The notes: generated from the letters alone by a model not told the origin. A stretch of DNA of 64,000 nucleotides from Kitagawia praeruptora (GCA_037693485.1 CM075348.1:7130001-7194000); one strand, 5' to 3'; numbered from the stretch's first letter, positions 32,345-43,788 are shown. Made by a program: numbers and translations.

Positions 32345-32588
32345 TGAAGAATCTGAATTAAGATTCAATCTGGAGCCATGGGATCAAAAGAAGAAGATGA
32401 AGATACGTACAGAAACTGTATGTATAAAAGTTTGTTATGATCTGAAAATGTAAAATGTTCACTCAAGCATAAACTGTACAAGCTTTGTGTTTATATACAA
32501 GTCATAGTATTGACTGAGATGTAACTAACTTTCCCGCCTTAGACTAATAGAAAGAATGTGCTATTAAATATATTTACAATACTCAATA
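32345..32588 (-). repeat. Copia 2 3' LTR
   Basis: 244 bp, begins TGAAGAATCTGAATTAAG on the plus strand. Confidence 0.95.
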
Positions 32589-32602
32589 CCCCCTCCTCAA
32601 GC
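32589..32602 (-). promoter_or_regulatory. Copia 2 polypurine tract
   Basis: GCTTGAGGAGGGGG on the minus strand, adjoining the 3' LTR. Confidence 0.8.
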
Positions 32603-32608
32603 TGGATG

Positions 32609-34498
32609 TCAAGGTGGTTCAAACTGAAGACCCGGCTTGAGACAAAACTCCTTGTGTTGAACAGCAGTGAGAGGCTTTGTTAGAATATCAGCTAATTGCA
32701 AGAAAGTGCGTATATGAAAAATCTTGAGAAAACCAGAAGTTATATAATCACGAATGAAATGACAATCAATCTTTAGATGCTTAGTACGTTCTTGAAAGAT
32801 CTGATTCTCAGCAATGTGTTTAGCTACTGTATTATAACAATAGACATTGATAGGAGTTGGAACTTGAACTTGCAAATCCTGGAGAAGACCTTCTAACCAA
32901 ATGACCTCACTAGTAGTATAACTCATACTACGATATTCAGCTTCTGCAGTACTTTTCGATACAGTTTTCTATTTCTTTGTTTTCCAAGAAACCAAAGAAG
33001 AGCCCAAAAATATAGCATAGCCAGAAAGAGAACGTGCAGAGAATGAACAAGTACCCCAATCAGCATCACAATATGCAGATAATTCCATTGAAACATTTGA
33101 TTTATAAAATAAACCAACATTTAAAGTTCCTTTCAAATATCTCAAAATATGAAAAGCTGCATCAAGATGAGTCTGAGCAGGAGCAGAAAGAAACTGAGAT
33201 AATTGTTGAACGGAATAAGAGATATCTAGCCTAGTAAGATTCAAATATAAGAGTTTACCAACAATCCTTCTATAAACTTCAGGATCAGAAAGTTTTGGTG
33301 TATCATCAAGACTTAGCTGTAAACCTTTAGTCATCGGAGAACCAGCAGAATTACAATTCTGCATTTTAGTATCAGTAAGTAGATCAAGTATGTATTTTCT
33401 TTGATTCAAACGAATACCAGAAGAATCTCTGGTGACTTCAATACCAAGAAAATATTTAAGATCTCCCAAATCTTTGATAGTAAATTCTTTGTGTAACTCA
33501 GATTTTATAAAAGAAATTTCAGAGAAATCATTGCCTGTGAGAAGCAAATCATCAACATAGCAAACAATGGCAGTAAAAGAAGCACCAGAAGTCTTGACAA
33601 ATAGAGAATAATCTTGAGCAGATTGTTTATAGCCCTTAGAAATTAAGAATTTTGACAATTCAAAATTCCATTGCCTAGAAGCCTGTCGTAGACCATAGAT
33701 TGACCTCTTAAGTTCGCATACAAGACCAGGAGTAGCTTTAGTATAACCAGGTGGTGGAAGCATGTAAATATCCTCATCAATAAAACCTTGAAGGAAGGCA
33801 TTATTAATGTCCAATTGTTGCAAATGCCAATTATGAGCAGCAGCCATGGCAATCAGCACCCTTACAGTAGTAAATTTTGCTACAGGATTAAAAGTATGTT
33901 TAAAATCCTTACCCTTGATCTGTTTATCACCTCTAGCCACTAGTTTGGCCTTACACCTCTCAACTGACCCATCAGGGTTAAATTTAGTCTTAAAAACCCA
34001 TTTTGAATCAATTACATGAGCATTGGGAGGAAGAATTGTTAATTCCCATGTATGATTTGCTTCAAGAGCATCAAGCTCTTTCTGCATAGCAGCAACCCAT
34101 TTAGGATCATTCTTAGCCTGATTATAAGAATTGGGTTCAACTGTATTAAGAACAGCATTAAGACTGACAAGATAGTCATTGTTCAAATGTGAAAGACTAG
34201 GTTCAGAAAAAGCATTGAAGACTTGACAAGAAGAAGCAGTGGCAGTTTTAGCAGGGTTGGACAACAAAAAACTATCAAACTTCTTTGGAATTTGAGTAAT
34301 TCTGGAAGATCTTCTAATAGGAACAATCTCATGTGAAACACTGTCATGAGGAACAGAAGTACTAGAACCAGGATCAATAGGATTATTGTCAGAAGAATGA
34401 TCAACTTCAGGAGATAGAGAAGAAGTTAAATCATCTTCAGAAAGTATTGGATTAACTACTGGAAGCAAAGTGGTTGAAGATGAATCAGTAGATGTCAA
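32609..34498 (-). pseudogene. Copia 2 RT and RNase H, with a stop codon in RNase H
   Basis: The frame runs on from the integrase part after a TGA at 34499-34501. RT is complete, with YVDDLLLTGND near 33560. RNase H starts with YCDADWG and reaches SWKTKK, where a TAG (32969-32971) interrupts the otherwise continuous frame just before the conserved STAEAEY block. From an ATG at 32926 the same frame stays open to 32609 and contains HIAENQ, ERTKH and DILTKPL. Only these two stops break gag-pol, so the copy is freshly dead or was moved by proteins from another copy. Confidence 0.9.
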
Positions 34499-36955
34499 TC
34501 AAAATGGGAAGCAATTTTCTTTAAAAATGACATCTCTGCTTAAGAAAACTTGATGAGAATCAAGATCGTACAACTTATATCCTTTTTGAGCATAAGGATA
34601 ACCTAACAAAATGCATTTTCTAGCCCTTGGAGCTAATTTGTCATGAGGTTTTATTGCAGCAAAACAAAGACACCCAATAATTCTCAAATTATCATAAGAA
34701 GCTGGCTTATTCAGAAGCAATTCATAAGGAATTTTCCAGTCTAGAACAGAGCTAGGCATCAAATTAATCAAATATGTTGCAGCCAAAATACAATCACCCC
34801 AGAACTTGATTGGCAGATTTGCATGAATACGAATAGCTCTAGCAGTATCTAGTAGATGTCTATGTTTACGTTCGACTCTACCATTTTGTTGAGGATTTCC
34901 AGGAATACTCTTTTGATGAATAATACCTTTAGCAGAAAACAAACTAGCACAACTAGACTGAACAATCTCAGTACCATTGTCCGACCTTATGATCTTGACT
35001 GAATGAGAAAATTGATTTTCAATATGATCTAAAAAATCTTGAATTATTCCAAAAACTTGATCCTTAGTATGCAGTAAATGTGTCCAAGTAACTCTAGTAA
35101 AATCATCTAAAATAGTGAGGAAATATCTACCACCAGTAAGATTAGGAGTATTATAGGGCCCCCACAAATCAATATGTAACAAATGAAAAGGACTAGGAGC
35201 TCGAGAAACAGATTCAGAAAAAGAAAGTTTATGATGTTTTGCAAGAATACAAGATTCACAAAACAAATCATGAGATTTAGTACAAGAGACTGAATTTGGC
35301 AAATGTTTGAGTTTGCTTAAAGAAGCATGACCCAATCTGGCATGAAAAATGCCTAAAGTATTCGAAGGAACAACATGTGAATTCAAACAATTCTGAAAAG
35401 ACAAATTACAAGAAAATACAGGAGAACAACTAATTCTGTATAATCCATGTGTTCTGTGACCAGTAGCTTGAATAGAATCAGTTGCAAGGTCCTGAAAAAC
35501 ACATGTATCTCTATCAAGTTTAGCAAATAAATTGTGTTGTTCGAATAATTTACCAACAGATAAAAGATTGTGTTTGAATTTTGGCACATATAAAACATAT
35601 TGTAACTTGATGTGAGGAGTTAAAAAGACCGTGCCAGTATAATGAACTAATTGACAAGAACCATCAGGAAAAGAGATTTGAATATGAGAAGAAAGGTGAA
35701 CCATGTCATGAAATAAATCTGACAAACAAACCATATGATCACTGGCCCCTGTATCTATAATCCAAGTAGGAGAATTAACTGCAGAATGAACATGAAAAGC
35801 AGAAACAATACCTGCAAAATTGCAAGAAGTGTAATGCTCAGATAATCCTGCATTTTGCTGCATCATTTTCATGACCTCTTTATAGACAGCAGTGATCATT
35901 TGATTATCCATAGGTGGTAAACCAGATGAACTAGATGATCCAACAGAAACATCATCCAAAGAAGATGAACCAAGTATCCCAGAACTTTCAGTAACCTGAG
36001 CTGCAAACCTATTTCCAGCTTGAGGAGTAGAAGACTGTTTGCCTTTGAGATTAACATACCAATCAGGTATCCCAACCAACTTAAAACATTGATCCACAGA
36101 ATGACCTTTCCTTTTGCAATGATCACAGACCAAATCCATTTTGTTCTTCTTAAAATCTTTCTTCTGTGCTAAAACTCTATGTGTAGGAGCATTTTTAGTA
36201 CTATATAAAGCACTAACATCAGAAGTTTTAGGCAAAGGTAAGTTGATGTGGTGTTGTTTCTCAATCTGTTGAAGAATGTGATAGGCCTTCAAGACAGTAG
36301 GTAAAGGATCCATGCTTAAGAGATTAGTTTTCACTGTGTCATAGCTCTTATTAAGACCACATATGAACTGAATAAGCTTCTTAGTTTCTGCAGCTTCAGC
36401 AACCTTTTTAAACAAATCACAAGAACATTTAACTAATGCTCCACAACTACAATCAAATTGTCCTTTAAGAACTTGTAGTTTATCCCACACAACTTTAAGC
36501 TTCCCATAATATTCAGCAATAGACAAATTTTGTTGCTCAATCCGATTAAGACTAGTATGAAGTTCATAGAGTAAAGGAGCATTAGATTTACCAAATATAT
36601 CAGATACATCATTCCATAAATCTCTAGCTGAAGATGCAAATATAAAACTATCTGCAATTACTGGTTCCATTGAGAAAGTAAGCCAGGAAAGTACCATGTA
36701 ATCATTTCGAGTCCATTTGTTAAAATCTGGAGATGTAGATTCAGGCATAGGCAGAGATCCATCAATGAATCCAAGCTTGTTCTTCGCTCCTAAAGCCATC
36801 TTAACTCCACGACTCCAATTGATGAAATTATCTCCATTGAGTAACATATTTCCCAACTGTTGTCGCGGATTATCACCGGAAGAAAGAAAATAAGGATCAT
36901 TGTAATTGATCGCAATGTTTTGAAGATTATTGTTTGTTGATTGATTTTCAGCCAT
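34499..36955 (-). CDS. Copia 2 gag, protease and integrase
   Basis: I chose the ATG at 36955 (MAENQST), nine codons inside the longest frame. Gag is followed by the knuckle CDHCKRKGHSVDQC near 36110, the protease motif WIIDTGASDHM near 35755, the pre-integrase block HARLGHASL, and integrase with HIDLWGP, SDNGTE and the Glu of NGRVERKHRH. The frame ends at a TGA (34499-34501) in the linker before RT. As the RT frame resumes immediately in phase, this is a single stop rather than a frameshift. Confidence 0.9.
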   Translation of the reverse strand: MAENQSTNNNLQNIAINYNDPYFLSSGDNPRQQLGNMLLNGDNFINWSRGVKMALGAKNKLGFIDGSLPMPESTSPDFNKWTRNDYMVLSWLTFSMEPVIADSFIFASSARDLWNDVSDIFGKSNAPLLYELHTSLNRIEQQNLSIAEYYGKLKVVWDKLQVLKGQFDCSCGALVKCSCDLFKKVAEAAETKKLIQFICGLNKSYDTVKTNLLSMDPLPTVLKAYHILQQIEKQHHINLPLPKTSDVSALYSTKNAPTHRVLAQKKDFKKNKMDLVCDHCKRKGHSVDQCFKLVGIPDWYVNLKGKQSSTPQAGNRFAAQVTESSGILGSSSLDDVSVGSSSSSGLPPMDNQMITAVYKEVMKMMQQNAGLSEHYTSCNFAGIVSAFHVHSAVNSPTWIIDTGASDHMVCLSDLFHDMVHLSSHIQISFPDGSCQLVHYTGTVFLTPHIKLQYVLYVPKFKHNLLSVGKLFEQHNLFAKLDRDTCVFQDLATDSIQATGHRTHGLYRISCSPVFSCNLSFQNCLNSHVVPSNTLGIFHARLGHASLSKLKHLPNSVSCTKSHDLFCESCILAKHHKLSFSESVSRAPSPFHLLHIDLWGPYNTPNLTGGRYFLTILDDFTRVTWTHLLHTKDQVFGIIQDFLDHIENQFSHSVKIIRSDNGTEIVQSSCASLFSAKGIIHQKSIPGNPQQNGRVERKHRHLLDTARAIRIHANLPIKFWGDCILAATYLINLMPSSVLDWKIPYELLLNKPASYDNLRIIGCLCFAAIKPHDKLAPRARKCILLGYPYAQKGYKLYDLDSHQVFLSRDVIFKENCFPF

Positions 36956-37232
36956 CGCAAGAAGAAGAGAACAAGATTTCAATCAGAAATTCTCAGAAAA
37001 TTAGGGTTTATCAAAGATCTAAAGAGAAATCAGAGTTTTTTAATCAGAAGATTGAAAATAAGAAGAAATGCACAAACAAGATGTTCGATTCAAGAAGAAG
37101 ATCACAATCGTTAGTATGCGATTATCTAAATCAGTATCGCAATCAAGAATTAGGGTTCTTATACTAAAATTTGGGGATTTTAACAATCTACAAGCAGAAA
37201 CAACAGATCGACTATCAAAACTTCACCGTAAA

Positions 37233-37244
37233 GCTCTGTTACCA
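37233..37244 (-). promoter_or_regulatory. Copia 2 primer-binding site
   Basis: TGGTAACAGAGC on the minus strand next to the 5' LTR; one base differs from the usual tRNA-Met match. Confidence 0.85.
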
Positions 37245-37488
37245 TGAAGAATCTGAATTAAGATTCAATCTGGAGCCATGGGATCAAAAGAAGAAGATGA
37301 AGATACGTACAGAAACTGTATGTATAAAAGTTTGTTCTGATCTGAAAATGTAAAATGTTCACTCAAGCATAAACTGTACAAGTTTTGTGTTTATATACAA
37401 GTTAAAGTATTGACTGAGATGTAACTAACTTTCCCGCCTTAGACTAATAGAAAGAATGTGCTATTAAATATATTTACAATACTCAATA
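37245..37488 (-). repeat. Copia 2 5' LTR
   Basis: 244 bp; differs from the 3' LTR at about four positions. Confidence 0.95.
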
Positions 37489-37670
37489 CTACCTAACTCA
37501 TCCGTTTACTGTCTTAAATGCTTCGCATTTCCACGGCAGTGATTTTTTTTTTAGATAGAGCCAATTATTTTAAACATTTTTTGTGAAGGTACCCTTGGCG
37601 GGAATCTTAGAATAGATGAAATATAATTAATTTAGTCTTAGTTTGTAGTTTGTATTTAATGAAATATAAT

Positions 37671-38384
37671 ATGTGTGTGTGTGTGTGTGTCATTTGATTT
37701 ATTAAGATTAAGGTTGATGTTGGTTGATTAAGAATTTAGGTTTTGGTAAATTTTGATGGTGTTATTTGATATTGCACATGACATATAAAACGTGAAAGTC
37801 GGAAAAAATGTAAAATAGTGTGCCTGTTTGGCTTAGTTTTTTTTAAGGATTTATAGATTTATTTGTAGATAAAATTTTTGTAATTTGATAAAAAAAATTG
37901 TATAAGTATTTAATGTATATTTGAAATTCAATAAGTTGTAAAAATAAGTTGGAAAATAAGTTGAAAAGTTAGGAATCTTAACTTTCAACTTAAATTAAGT
38001 TGACTTATTCTGAAAAATAAGTTTCCCGAACATCCAAGAAGGCACATGTCAATGCATAAAAATTGTAACATTTGCTTGGGTTTTATACTCCTTGATTATT
38101 TTTAGTGATTGTTTGTTAGAGTTTTATTTTGCATTGTGTTGCTTTACAATTAAACAGAGATTGTTTTAGAAATTTTTGGTTTGGGTTTGGTTTTTACGTA
38201 CTTTCAAATCGATCAAAATAATTGAATCAAAATGTTAATATATATATATATATACATATATATATTAATATATTTTTGTAATTAATTAAAATATTAAAGT
38301 GTTGATCATTATTGTAGTTTAGTTATTTCACATTATGAAATTATTTTCTACTTTTTTCTCAATCCTGATTATATTTACTTCTAG
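37671..38384. other. Unassigned AT-rich DNA
   Basis: Contains a (TG)n tract at 37673-37690 and a TA tract near 38238-38272. No gene seen. Confidence 0.5.
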
Positions 38385-40323
38385 TGAAAGGCATATGATG
38401 TAGCCTATTTGTATTTCGAGGATACAACTCAACTTAAACAAGATTGTAATAGTTAATAGTATATAGACTGTCACAAGGAATCTCAGATTGTATTATCTAT
38501 CAAAAGAAAAAGATCAAGGTCAATCTACAGACTTGAAGAATTACTACATTGAAAGAAGCTCAGACATCTGATCAAGCCTCAGTGGAGTATTCGTTAAGAA
38601 GTGGATTCATTTAAAGTGACAGAGATTTCAAGGTGACAGAGACAGTACAGAAGATTAAAGAGAGAGAGGAGAAAAGAAAAGGAACCAGATTTTAAAGTCA
38701 ATATATGAAGAACAGTCATTGCGGTTAGTCACTCATGAACCAGACAGTACATCGAGTGTCACATTTAACAGTGGTTGTTCATCATTAACTTCAGTGGTTC
38801 AAGCTATCAAGACTGGTATGTGAGAAAATCATAAATTAATTAACCACAAGGATTTTACTATCAAGTGGACTAGCTACGAGGAAAAAGAATTATCATAAAG
38901 AAATTCTAAGTGATATATTCTTAAAGCTGGAACTCCGGTTGGAATTGTTATATTTTTTGTTAAGCAAAAGGAGTCCGGTTCCAGACGCTCAGGTAACCGC
39001 AGCTTAGAGCTTAAGGATTTATTTATATTAATAAATATTTTATTTATTTGGAAAATTATATTTATAAATATCTAATAATATTAGATATTTATTTTTATAA
39101 TTTCTGGATTAAAATAATTATTTATTAATTAAAGATTATAAGCTGTGCGGGTTAAAAAGCATTTCTACGGAGCCCATTTCATGTAAAACAAAATAGGCCC
39201 GGTTTGATTCAATTGTCAATCAGGTTATGTATTTGTTTACTGAATAGTGAACATATAACTTGTTGTTGTTAAACAATAAACAAGTCGTATGATTTATAAA
39301 AGAAAGAAACAGGCGAGTGTTCAATGAAAATGGCCAAGAAAAAGAATTATATTAATTCTTTATTAATTAATTTAAATTATTTAGTTAACTTAATTAACAA
39401 ATAAATTCTTCAAGAATTAATTTATTTATTAAGTTAATTATTGAATTAATTAATTTAGAATTAATATAAATTGCTAAAGACTATCAGAAATGTTTTTAGA
39501 CTATGGTTTTATTGTTAAAAGTTTATCTCTGATAGTCTGTGAGATAGTCTGCAAAGCATAGTCTACACAGGTTGATAATCTGCTAAGGAAATAGTCTACC
39601 AGAAAGTCTGCATGATAGTCTCCCAGAAAAATCATGTATTAAAGACTATCAGGATAGTCATTCTGATAGTCTGGAGAAAGAGTTGGGTAGTCTGACAAGC
39701 CAGATAGTCACACCGGTAGACTACAAGAGAGCTGATAGTCACACCGGTAGTCTGCAGAGAGCTGATAGTCATACTGGTAGTCTGTGGATAGTCTGCAAGT
39801 CATTTGATAGTCTCTGGATAGTCTAAACAAGTGTAAAACAAAGACAGAAGCTTTGTTTTGTTGATATAACCAGGAGCATCATAGACACAACAAATACGGA
39901 CAAGAAAAAACAAACCCAGCAGCCTTCTTCTCTCTCAAAAAGCTCAAGAACACACCAAGAACAAATTAATTTCTGTAAAATCAAGTTCATCTCCTTTGTA
40001 ATATTTTATCCGGTGGAACTTGATTATTTGTGATTCTTGTACTACTAGCGAATTAAGTTTCCTAGTTCTTATCTTGATTTTTATTAACTAAATTAGAAAA
40101 GTTCATGTCGAATTTTCTAATTAGTTTTTATCAACTTGATAATTAATCTGTACTGAAATTGTAACACCCATCAAGTTAATATATTATTATATTCAACTTA
40201 AAAATTGTTTCAATTTATTCCGCACAAATTTGTCTAAACTAAATTTTATTTAAAGGACAAATTTTGTTAAATTGGTATAGATTGTATTCAACCCCCCCTT
40301 CTACAATCTTATCGGACCTAACA
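38385..40323 (+). repeat. Copia 3 5' LTR (1939 bp)
   Basis: Starts TGAAAGGCATATG and ends GGACCTAACA. Its first 489 bp are repeated at 63190-63678. Confidence 0.9.
39500..39835 (+). repeat. GATAGTCTG minisatellite-like array in the Copia 3 LTR
   Basis: Around twenty copies of (G/A)TAGTCTG or its variants, some inverted (AGACTAT), with irregular spacing of about 10-30 bp. The best-kept part repeats GCTGATAGTCACACCGGTAG. Confidence 0.85.
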
Positions 40324-40325
40324 AT

Positions 40326-40337
40326 TGGTATCAGAGC
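40326..40337 (+). promoter_or_regulatory. Copia 3 primer-binding site
   Basis: TGGTATCAGAGC two bases after the LTR end; tRNA-Met match. Confidence 0.92.
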
Positions 40338-40421
40338 CTATTGATTGATACACAAATCAAGATCCTATTTTTATTCAATCAAAAATTTATCTCGAATTTT
40401 TAACTCACTTAAAAATTCATC

Positions 40422-41558
40422 ATGTCTTCCAAAGGCATTGTTATAATTCCTATCTTTAATAAAGATAATTATGACATGTGGAAAAATAAAATGGAATTGT
40501 TTCTTGATGTTACAAATCCAAATTATTTGTGGGTTTTGAAAAATGGACCAAAAACTCCTATGCAACATGATGATGAAATCCTTACAAATGGAGTAGTAAC
40601 AACACCTGCAAAATTCTATCCAAAGGACCCTAAGAACTTTACTGCTGAAGATAAAGAGGAAGCTGGACTGGATAAAAATTTGAGACTCATTCTATTAGAT
40701 TCCCTAGATGCTGTAATGTATAGTCATGTAATGAATTGTAAAACTGCTAAGCACATCTGGGAAACTATTAAGACTATTAATGAAGGGACTGATGAAGTCA
40801 AGGAAAATAGACTTCAAATTTTGACCTCTGAATATGAACACTTTAGAGCTGGCCCTAACGAAGGCATTCAGGAAGTGTTCGAAAGGTATAACAAAATAAT
40901 CAACAACTTGCAAGTTCATGGCAAGCAATATACCCAGAAGGAGATCAACATGAAGTTTTTACTGACTATGCCTACTCACCTGGAGCATAGAATAACTGCC
41001 ATCAGAGAATCCAGAGATTTAAATAAGATTGCTCTTGACAGGCTGTTTGGTGTTCTGAAGACCTATGAGTTGGAACAAGAACAGCAGAAAGAGATTTCTG
41101 GCAAAGGCAGAGTGGCAAGTTCTTCTACAGCTCTAGTAGTTGAGGTTCCTAAGGAAGTGGAAGCTAAATTTGTTCAACCTAACAGCTCCAACAAGGAACA
41201 AATTGAAGTGGAACATGGACAGACACCAGTCACTCAGGATGGTGGAGAATTCTATTCACTGGAAGAGCTAGATCAATTGGAAGATGAATCCATGGCAATG
41301 ATGGTGAGGCAATTCAGTAATTTCAGATTCAGGCGAAATCCAAAGTTCAGGTTTAAGTCTAATAGCAGATTTCAGAGAGGAGGTTCTTCATCCTCTAGTA
41401 ACAGGGGAGGTTACAAAACTGGTACAGTTGACAGAAGCAAAATCTGTTGCTTCAACTGTAATGAGTTGGGACACTTTGCTATTGAGTGTCAAAAACCCAA
41501 GCAAGCACAGAAAAAGGACTATGCTTCTGAAAAGAAGAAAATTGGAAGAGCTTATGTA
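40422..41558 (+). pseudogene. Copia 3 gag, N-terminal part (interrupted by CACTA 1)
   Basis: The ATG at 40422 starts a gag of the UBN2 type (W-x-KM near residue 25) with a basic RG/S-rich stretch and the knuckle CCFNCNELGHFAIEC near 41450. The frame is open to the CACTA 1 target site. Removing CACTA 1 and one GTA copy joins it in phase to the frame at 46403, so the transposon broke a gene that was open at this point. Confidence 0.9.
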
Positions 41559-41766
41559 CACTACGCCATAAGTGAGCATACGCAACCCTTTTTACAAAGC
41601 GTTGCACAGAAAGCGTTTCATTAGATAGAAGTTTTGGGTCTTTTGCAACTGAGCTGAATTGGTGTTGCGTTAGATATAGATTAGCGTTGCGTATTACCCA
41701 CAGTGTTTCACATTATGCAACACTAACTGATGGCGTTGCGTTAGATAATTTTTAATTTTTATAAAT

Positions 41767-42465
41767 GATGACGTGGCAGGAGTGGGACCCACATGTGCTG
41801 ACGTGGCATTTGCTGACGTGGCAAATGTGGGACCCACATTTGCTGACGTGGCAGAAGTGGGGCCCACCTTTGCTGACGTGGAATTTGCTGACGTGGCAAA
41901 AAACGTTGCATTAGATACCAGTAGTGTTGCGTTTGCTCTTTGAAGTGTTGCATTAGATATATTCATTTTTTTTTAAAAAAAATGACGTGGCAGATGTGGG
42001 CCCCACAAATGCTGACGTGGCAGTGTGAGACCCACAAGGGTGACGTGGCAGGAGGCCCATCATGCTGACGTGGCACATGTGGGACCCACATTTGCTGACG
42101 TGGCAGAAGTGGGGCCCACCTTTGCTGACGTGGCATTTGCTGACGTGGCAGAAAGCGTTGCATTAGATACCTGTAGTGTTGCATTTGCTGTTTGAAGTGT
42201 TGCATTAGATAAATTTATATTTTTTTAAAAAAATATGACGTGGCAGATGTGGGACCCACCACTGCTGACGTGGCAGTGTGGGACCCACAAGGGTGACGTG
42301 GCGGAGGCCCATCATGCTGACGTGGCAATTGTGGGACCCACAATTGCTGACGTGGCAGAAGTGGGACCCACTAATGCTGACGTGGCATTTGCTGACGTGG
42401 CAGAAGTGTTGCATTAGGTATCGGTAGTGTTGCATTTGCTGTTTGAAGTGTTGCATTAGATATTT
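41767..42465. repeat. Left subterminal TGACGTGGCA array of CACTA 1
   Basis: About 18 exact TGACGTGGCA copies plus variants, arranged in three larger units of about 250 bp that each end with GTGTTGCATTAGATA and a T/A-rich spacer. Confidence 0.9.
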
Positions 42466-42476
42466 ATTTATTTTTT

Positions 42477-43455
42477 AAAAAATAGAAACAATAATCCGTA
42501 ACAAAGCACTAGTTACAAGTCATATTGAAAATAGTAGTGATCTACTAAGATCTCCAATCAAATTAATTTTTTATTTTCTGAAACTTGGGGAATATCATTA
42601 TATTATATATATATTGACATCCGTACGGTTGGATCGTTCAAAAATATTTTTAAAAAATAGAAACAATAATCCGTAACAAAGCACTAGTTACGAGTCATAT
42701 TGAAAATAGTAGTGATCTACTAAGATCTCCAATCAAATTAATTTTTTATTTTCTGAAACTTGGGGAATATCATTATATTATATATATATTGACATCCGTA
42801 CGGTTGGATCGTTCAAAAATATTTTTAAAAAATAGAAACAATAATCCGTAACAAAGCACTAGTTACGAGTCATATTGAAAATAGTAGTGATCTACTAAGA
42901 TCTCCAATTAAATTAATTTTTTATTTTCTGAAACTTGGGGAATATCATTATATTAGATATATATTGACATCCGTACGGTTGGATCGTTCAAAAATATTTT
43001 TTAAAAAATAGAAACAATAATCTGTAACAAAGCACTAGTTACGAGTCATATTGAAAATAGTAGTGATCTACTAAGATCTCCAATTAAAATAATTTTTTAT
43101 TTTCTGAAACTTGGGGAATATCATTATATTAGATATATATTGACATCCGTACGGTTGGATCGTTCAAAAATATTTTTTAAAAAATAGAAACAATAATCCG
43201 TAACAAAGCACTAGTTACGAGTCATATTGAAAATAGTAGTGATCTACTAAGATCTCCAATCAAATTAATTTTTTATTTTCTGAAACTTGGGGAATATCAT
43301 TATATTAGATATATATTGACATCCGTACGGTTGGATCGTTCAAAAATATTTTTTAAAAAATAGAAACAATAATCCGTAACAAAGCACTAGTTACGAGTCA
43401 TATTGAAAATAGTAGTGAAAATAATAGAAACAATAATCCGTAACAAAGCACTAGT
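42477..43455. repeat. 175-bp satellite-like tandem array inside CACTA 1
   Basis: Five full units begin AATAGAAACAATAATCCG at 42481, 42656, 42831, 43007 and 43183, followed by a truncated unit at 43359 and a fragment near 43425. The period is 175-176 bp and the units differ by only a few bases. Confidence 0.95.
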
Positions 43456-43575
43456 TTATCACATTATTCATTCTGCTTTGTTTTTAGGCTTCCGTTTTTT
43501 TGCCCTTGGTGATTATTTAAAAACAGATGGTAACCTGGGTCGTTTTGACTAACATGTTATTTATATGCAATTCAG

Positions 43576-43674
43576 GTCATGGTGGCTCTAGAACTGCAGA
43601 ATACCTTAAGAACAATCTTTTCAAAAATTTAAGTAGCCATCCAGATTTTATTAAAGACACCAAGTCAGCTATCA
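43576..43674 (+). pseudogene. Captured exon of a protein phosphatase 2C gene
   Basis: A 99-bp segment bounded by AG and GT translates to the PP2C motif GHGGSRTAEYLKNN and then HPDFIKDTK, the region right after the metal-binding DG of plant PP2C proteins. It keeps intron sequence on both sides, so it was copied from genomic DNA rather than from mRNA. No other PP2C exon is recognisable. It cannot encode a working phosphatase. Confidence 0.85.
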
Positions 43675-43788
43675 GTATGAGGACTTTATAAATTTATGTA
43701 TCTTTTTTCCTATTGCTTCCCATATACTATTTTATATAATAGGTTTAGAAATTTCTTATATGCATCTGATGTAATTTTATTTCTGCAG

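Larger units (their letters stand above)
32345..37488 (-). mobile_element. Copia 2: Ty1/copia LTR retrotransposon
   Basis: 244-bp LTRs (32345-32588 and 37245-37488) differ at about 4 bases, roughly 98% identity. TSD is CTACC (32340-32344 and 37489-37493). It has a primer site, polypurine tract and a single-frame gag-pol that is complete apart from two in-frame stop codons. The LTR ends are TG...TA on the plus strand. Confidence 0.95.
32200..37534. mobile_element. Small hairpin-rich insert inside Z3, itself split by Copia 2
   Basis: The 7-bp direct repeat GGCAGTG flanks it (32193-32199 and 37535-37541); with one mismatch this extends to 8 bp, as for hAT elements. Without Copia 2 it is about 190 bp and contains four short hairpins with TTC loops (32216-32228, 32238-32250, 32319-32335, 37516-37530), plus an inverted pair GCCTTTATCATT / AATGATAAAGGC. 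No coding sequence. Its class is unknown. Confidence 0.5.
32042..37670. mobile_element. Foldback MITE Z3, split by a nested insert and Copia 2
   Basis: The left part (32042-32199) and right part (37535-about 37670) align with Z1/Z2: the left has CACTACAAACTAAAAACTA, the GGCTCTATC block and CACGTGATGACGTGG; the right has TAGAGCCAATTATTTTAAAC and, reversed, TACAAACTACAAACTAAGAC. The right limit is approximate because it runs into a TG repeat. Confidence 0.65.

Noticed and set aside
41694..42456. Minus-strand frames of repeated MQHF...-type peptides over 41694-42456
   Set aside because: They are by-products of the TGACGTGGCA tandem array; their period follows the DNA repeat, not a protein domain.
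42477..43455. CRISPR-like regular repeats
   Set aside because: Contiguous 175-bp units without unique spacers in a plant transposon; this is a satellite-type array.
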